Positions 7,632-9,054 of a stretch of 9,054 bases of DNA are shown piece after piece; the stretch's first letter is position 1; each line of letters starts with the position of its first letter. The notes beneath the pieces were generated by a model. That model worked only from the letters and a program-made list of their open reading frames with translations, was not told the DNA's origin and searched no databases. Source of the DNA: Veillonellaceae bacterium (lineage in GTDB: Bacteria > Bacillota_C > Negativicutes > UBA1444); assembly GCA_012798135.1 (NCBI GenBank), contig JAAZNU010000230.1, positions 1 through 9,054 of the forward strand, written 5' to 3'. The translations under genes and the position numbers were made by a program.

Positions 7632-8566
7632 AGGATCTGCATATTCTTCCCAAGTTTCGTGACGGTCTTTCCTATCTCTACGTCGAGCGCTGTCGGATCG
7701 AACAGGAAGGAAAGGCTGTGGCCTTGTGGGATGTGGAGGGAATGACCGCTGTGCCGTGCGCTTCCTTGGCAGTTCTCATGCTGGGACCTGGCACACAGAT
7801 TACCCATGCGGCCGTAAAAGCCCTAGCGGAATGTGGATGTCTAATTATCTGGTGTGGAGAGGAGGCTGTACGCTTTTATTCGGTTGGATTGGGTGAAACG
7901 CGAAGCGCCCGAAACCTTCAAAAGCAAGTTCTTCTTTGGGCAAGAGAAGAAACTCGTATGAAGGTTGTTCGCCTCATGTACGGTCTTCGCTTCAAAGAAG
8001 TCATCCCGGATTCCGTTTCCCTCCAGCAACTGAGAGGAAGGGAGGGAGCGAGAATGCGCGAGGCTTACCAACGCTTCGCAAAAGAGACCGGAGTCCCTTG
8101 GAATGGCCGGTGTTATGACAGAGGAAATTGGAGTGGCGCAGATCCTGTCAACCGAGCGCTTTCTGCAGCCAACTCCTGTCTTTACGGTGTATGTCACTCG
8201 GCCATCATCAGCATGGGGTATAGCCCTGCCTTGGGATTCATTCACACGGGCAAACAACTTTCCCTTGTCTACGATCTAGCGGACCTTTACAAAGCGGATA
8301 TCACAATTCCTCTAGCCTTTGAAGCAGCAAGAAACACGAATTCAAACTTGGAGAGGAATGTAAGGATTCTGTTGAGAGATCGTTTCAGAGAAACCCGACT
8401 TCTCGAAAAGATTGTTGCAGATCTTGATACACTTTTTGGAGAAGTGGATATTGCTACTGAAGATATGCCACTGCTGGATCCGGACGAAGACATGGCTGCC
8501 CCCGGCGGGCTTTGGGATGGTAACGGTGTCGTTGCCGGCGGCATTACTTACGAGGAACCCGAATAG
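7622..8566 (+). CDS. cas1: CRISPR integrase Cas1 (type I-E)
   Basis: Cas1 is the metal-dependent integrase that, as a Cas1-Cas2 complex, inserts new spacers at the leader end of the array. The protein has 314 aa; E. coli Cas1 has 305 as I recall. The catalytic residues fall at the same numbers as in E. coli: Glu141 (GREGARMREAY), His208 (FIHTGKQ), and Asp218 and Asp221 (YDLADLYKADI). The N-terminal beta domain shows LPKFRDGLSYLYVER (9-23) and LGPGTQITHAAVKALAECG (54-72), with GEEAVRFYSVG following. The C-terminal tail (about 285-314) is rich in Asp, Gly and Pro and is probably flexible. The ATG overlaps the last 10 bp of cas6e and has no recognisable ribosome binding site, so translation probably depends on ribosomes finishing cas6e. 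No cas4 is present, as usual for type I-E. Confidence 0.97.
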   Translation: MALKDLHILPKFRDGLSYLYVERCRIEQEGKAVALWDVEGMTAVPCASLAVLMLGPGTQITHAAVKALAECGCLIIWCGEEAVRFYSVGLGETRSARNLQKQVLLWAREETRMKVVRLMYGLRFKEVIPDSVSLQQLRGREGARMREAYQRFAKETGVPWNGRCYDRGNWSGADPVNRALSAANSCLYGVCHSAIISMGYSPALGFIHTGKQLSLVYDLADLYKADITIPLAFEAARNTNSNLERNVRILLRDRFRETRLLEKIVADLDTLFGEVDIATEDMPLLDPDEDMAAPGGLWDGNGVVAGGITYEEPE

Positions 8567-8568
8567 CC

Positions 8569-8853
8569 ATGATTGTCCTCATGCTTGAAAAGGTACCTTC
8601 TTCTCTAAGGGGAGAACTATGCCGATGGTTAATCGAACCCAAGGCCGGAGTCTTTGTCGGGCAAGTTTCCGCCCTTGTACGCCAAAAACTCTGGGAAAAA
8701 GCCTGCAAAGGAGCTAACGGTGGAAGTTGCCTTATGATTCGTTCATCCAATACCGAACAGGGGTTCTCTGTAGAGATCTGGGGAGACAGAAACCGGATTA
8801 TTTACGATTGGGAAGGGCTTTCATTGGTAACTGTGAGAAAAGCTGAGAAGTGA
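8569..8853 (+). CDS. cas2: CRISPR adaptation protein Cas2 (type I-E)
   Basis: Cas2 is the small ferredoxin-fold dimer that bridges two Cas1 dimers and holds the prespacer during integration. The protein has 94 aa, the usual size for the type I-E branch. It matches the E. coli protein at LEKVPSSLRGELCRWL (6-21), AGVFVGQVSALVRQKLWE (26-43) and the SNTEQGFSVEIWG stretch (about 59-71). It starts 2 bp after cas1, with a modest GAGGA 12 bases upstream of the ATG, so coupling to cas1 is likely. The TGA stop at 8851-8853 lies only 18 bp before the first CRISPR repeat, and the C-terminus looks complete. The frame is intact. Confidence 0.96.
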   Translation: MIVLMLEKVPSSLRGELCRWLIEPKAGVFVGQVSALVRQKLWEKACKGANGGSCLMIRSSNTEQGFSVEIWGDRNRIIYDWEGLSLVTVRKAEK

Positions 8854-8871
8854 CAAATCACACCGTGAAGA
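8854..8871 (+). other. Very short gap between cas2 and the array (leader position)
   Basis: The repeats read in the + direction (ending in GATGAACCG, like the E. coli GATAAACCG end), which puts the leader on this side. Only 18 bp separate the cas2 stop codon from the first repeat. Any leader promoter or integration-anchoring motif must therefore overlap the 3' end of cas2. I see no convincing promoter or IHF site here or in the last 100 bp of cas2. Confidence 0.6.
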
Positions 8872-8900
8872 CATTTCCCCACGCACGTGGGGATGAACCG
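8872..8900 (+). repeat. CRISPR repeat 1
   Basis: This is the 29-bp consensus copy: CATTTCCCCAC, then GCAC, then GTGGGGATGAACCG. It is the leader-proximal repeat and would be the integration site for new spacers. Confidence 0.97.
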
Positions 8901-8932
8901 ATAAAAGACCCCAAGGAACGGTCGTCATTCAT

Positions 8933-8961
8933 CATTTCCCCACGCACGTGGGGATGAACCG
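8933..8961 (+). repeat. CRISPR repeat 2
   Basis: It is identical to repeat 1 over all 29 bp. It follows the 32-bp spacer at 8901-8932. Confidence 0.97.
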
Positions 8962-8993
8962 TAGCCGAGCCAGACTGGAGGCTTGCCGGAGGG

Positions 8994-9022
8994 CATTTCC
9001 CCACGCACGTGGGGATGGACCG
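8994..9022 (+). repeat. CRISPR repeat 3, one base different
   Basis: It matches repeats 1 and 2 at 28 of 29 positions. The single change is A to G at 9018, giving GATGGACCG instead of GATGAACCG. The hairpin is intact, but the predicted 8-nt crRNA handle of the following spacer becomes ATGGACCG. Confidence 0.96.
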
Positions 9023-9054
9023 CCGGAGGCGTTGCAGGGCTTCCACGCACCCAA

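Larger units (their letters stand above)
8872..9054 (+). CRISPR. Type I-E CRISPR array, leader-proximal part, running off the window
   Basis: Three 29-bp repeats start at 8872, 8933 and 8994, separated by two distinct 32-bp spacers (8901-8932 and 8962-8993). A further 32 bp follow the third repeat up to the window edge and are most simply a third spacer. The repeat carries a perfect inverted pair, CCCCAC and GTGGGG around GCAC, extended by a flanking T-A pair to a 7-bp stem with a 4-nt loop. Cleavage by Cas6e after the stem would leave the handle ATGAACCG, close to the E. coli handle. Repeat and spacer lengths are exactly those of type I-E and fit the adjacent genes. The sense strand is the same as the cas genes, so read-through from the operon could supply the transcript. 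I recognise no spacer target, and none matches elsewhere in this window by eye. Confidence 0.97.

Noticed and set aside
8854..8870. AATCACACCGTGA in the gap as a possible IHF site
   Set aside because: It has at least two mismatches at the most conserved positions of the IHF consensus as I recall it, and there is no evidence that the host uses IHF at this locus.
8877..8896. The palindromic repeat hairpin as a transcription terminator for the cas operon
   Set aside because: The stem is the CRISPR repeat itself and is not followed by a T tract.
8858..9046. Open frame on the - strand across the CRISPR array
   Set aside because: It is the translation of repeats and spacers; the repeated peptide (HPHVRGE and SPRAWGN types) is the usual false gene called over type I-E arrays.
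9041..9054. TTCCACGCACCC near the window end resembling the start of a repeat
   Set aside because: It shares only the 8-bp word CCACGCAC with the repeat, lacks the GTGGGG arm and lies 18 bp after repeat 3, not at the 32-bp spacing.
1..9054. An additional or novel defence gene embedded in the locus
   Set aside because: Every base from 99 to 8853, apart from gaps of 2 to 15 bp, belongs to one of eight canonical type I-E genes of normal length; there is no room for another gene in the reading direction and no credible one opposite.

Overview
The window holds a complete type I-E (E. coli/Cascade-type) CRISPR-Cas locus. All eight expected genes lie on the + strand in the canonical order cas3, cse1 (casA/cas8e), cse2 (casB), cas7e (cse4/casC), cas5e (casD), cas6e (casE), cas1, cas2. 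The first three repeats of a CRISPR array follow and run off the right edge. The host is a bacterium of moderate GC, judged by eye at a little over 50 percent. Most genes have strong AGGAGG-type ribosome binding sites. No ribosomal, tRNA, mobile-element or housekeeping marker allows a taxonomic call, and I do not make one.

Layout: 1-98 is a short, partly AT-rich leader to the operon with the cas3 ribosome binding site. 99-2858 is the HD nuclease/helicase Cas3. 2842-7631 encodes the five Cascade subunits. 7622-8853 encodes the adaptation pair Cas1 and Cas2. 8854-8871 is an 18-bp gap. 8872-9054 is the array, with 29-bp repeats and 32-bp spacers. The genes are tightly packed. Four of the seven gene junctions overlap by 10 to 20 bp and the other three have gaps of 2, 5 and 15 bp, so a single transcript with translational coupling is likely. 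No stretch over 100 bp lacks a gene or an array.

How it works together (family knowledge applied here): Cas1-Cas2 insert new spacers next to the first repeat. The array transcript is cut by Cas6e at the base of the repeat hairpin, giving crRNAs with the 8-nt 5' handle ATGAACCG. Cse1, Cse2, Cas7, Cas5 and Cas6e assemble on the crRNA as Cascade, and target binding recruits Cas3 to nick and degrade DNA. The catalytic motifs of Cas3 and Cas1 are present, and every gene is full length and open, so the system looks functional.

I do not see a previously undescribed system here. The points worth a second look are local: a CRISPR leader squeezed to 18 bp after cas2; a Gln in Cas6e where characterised relatives have an active-site Tyr; a lysine/glutamate-rich insertion in Cas7; a third repeat with a base change inside the crRNA handle; and homopolymer tracts in cse1 and cse2.
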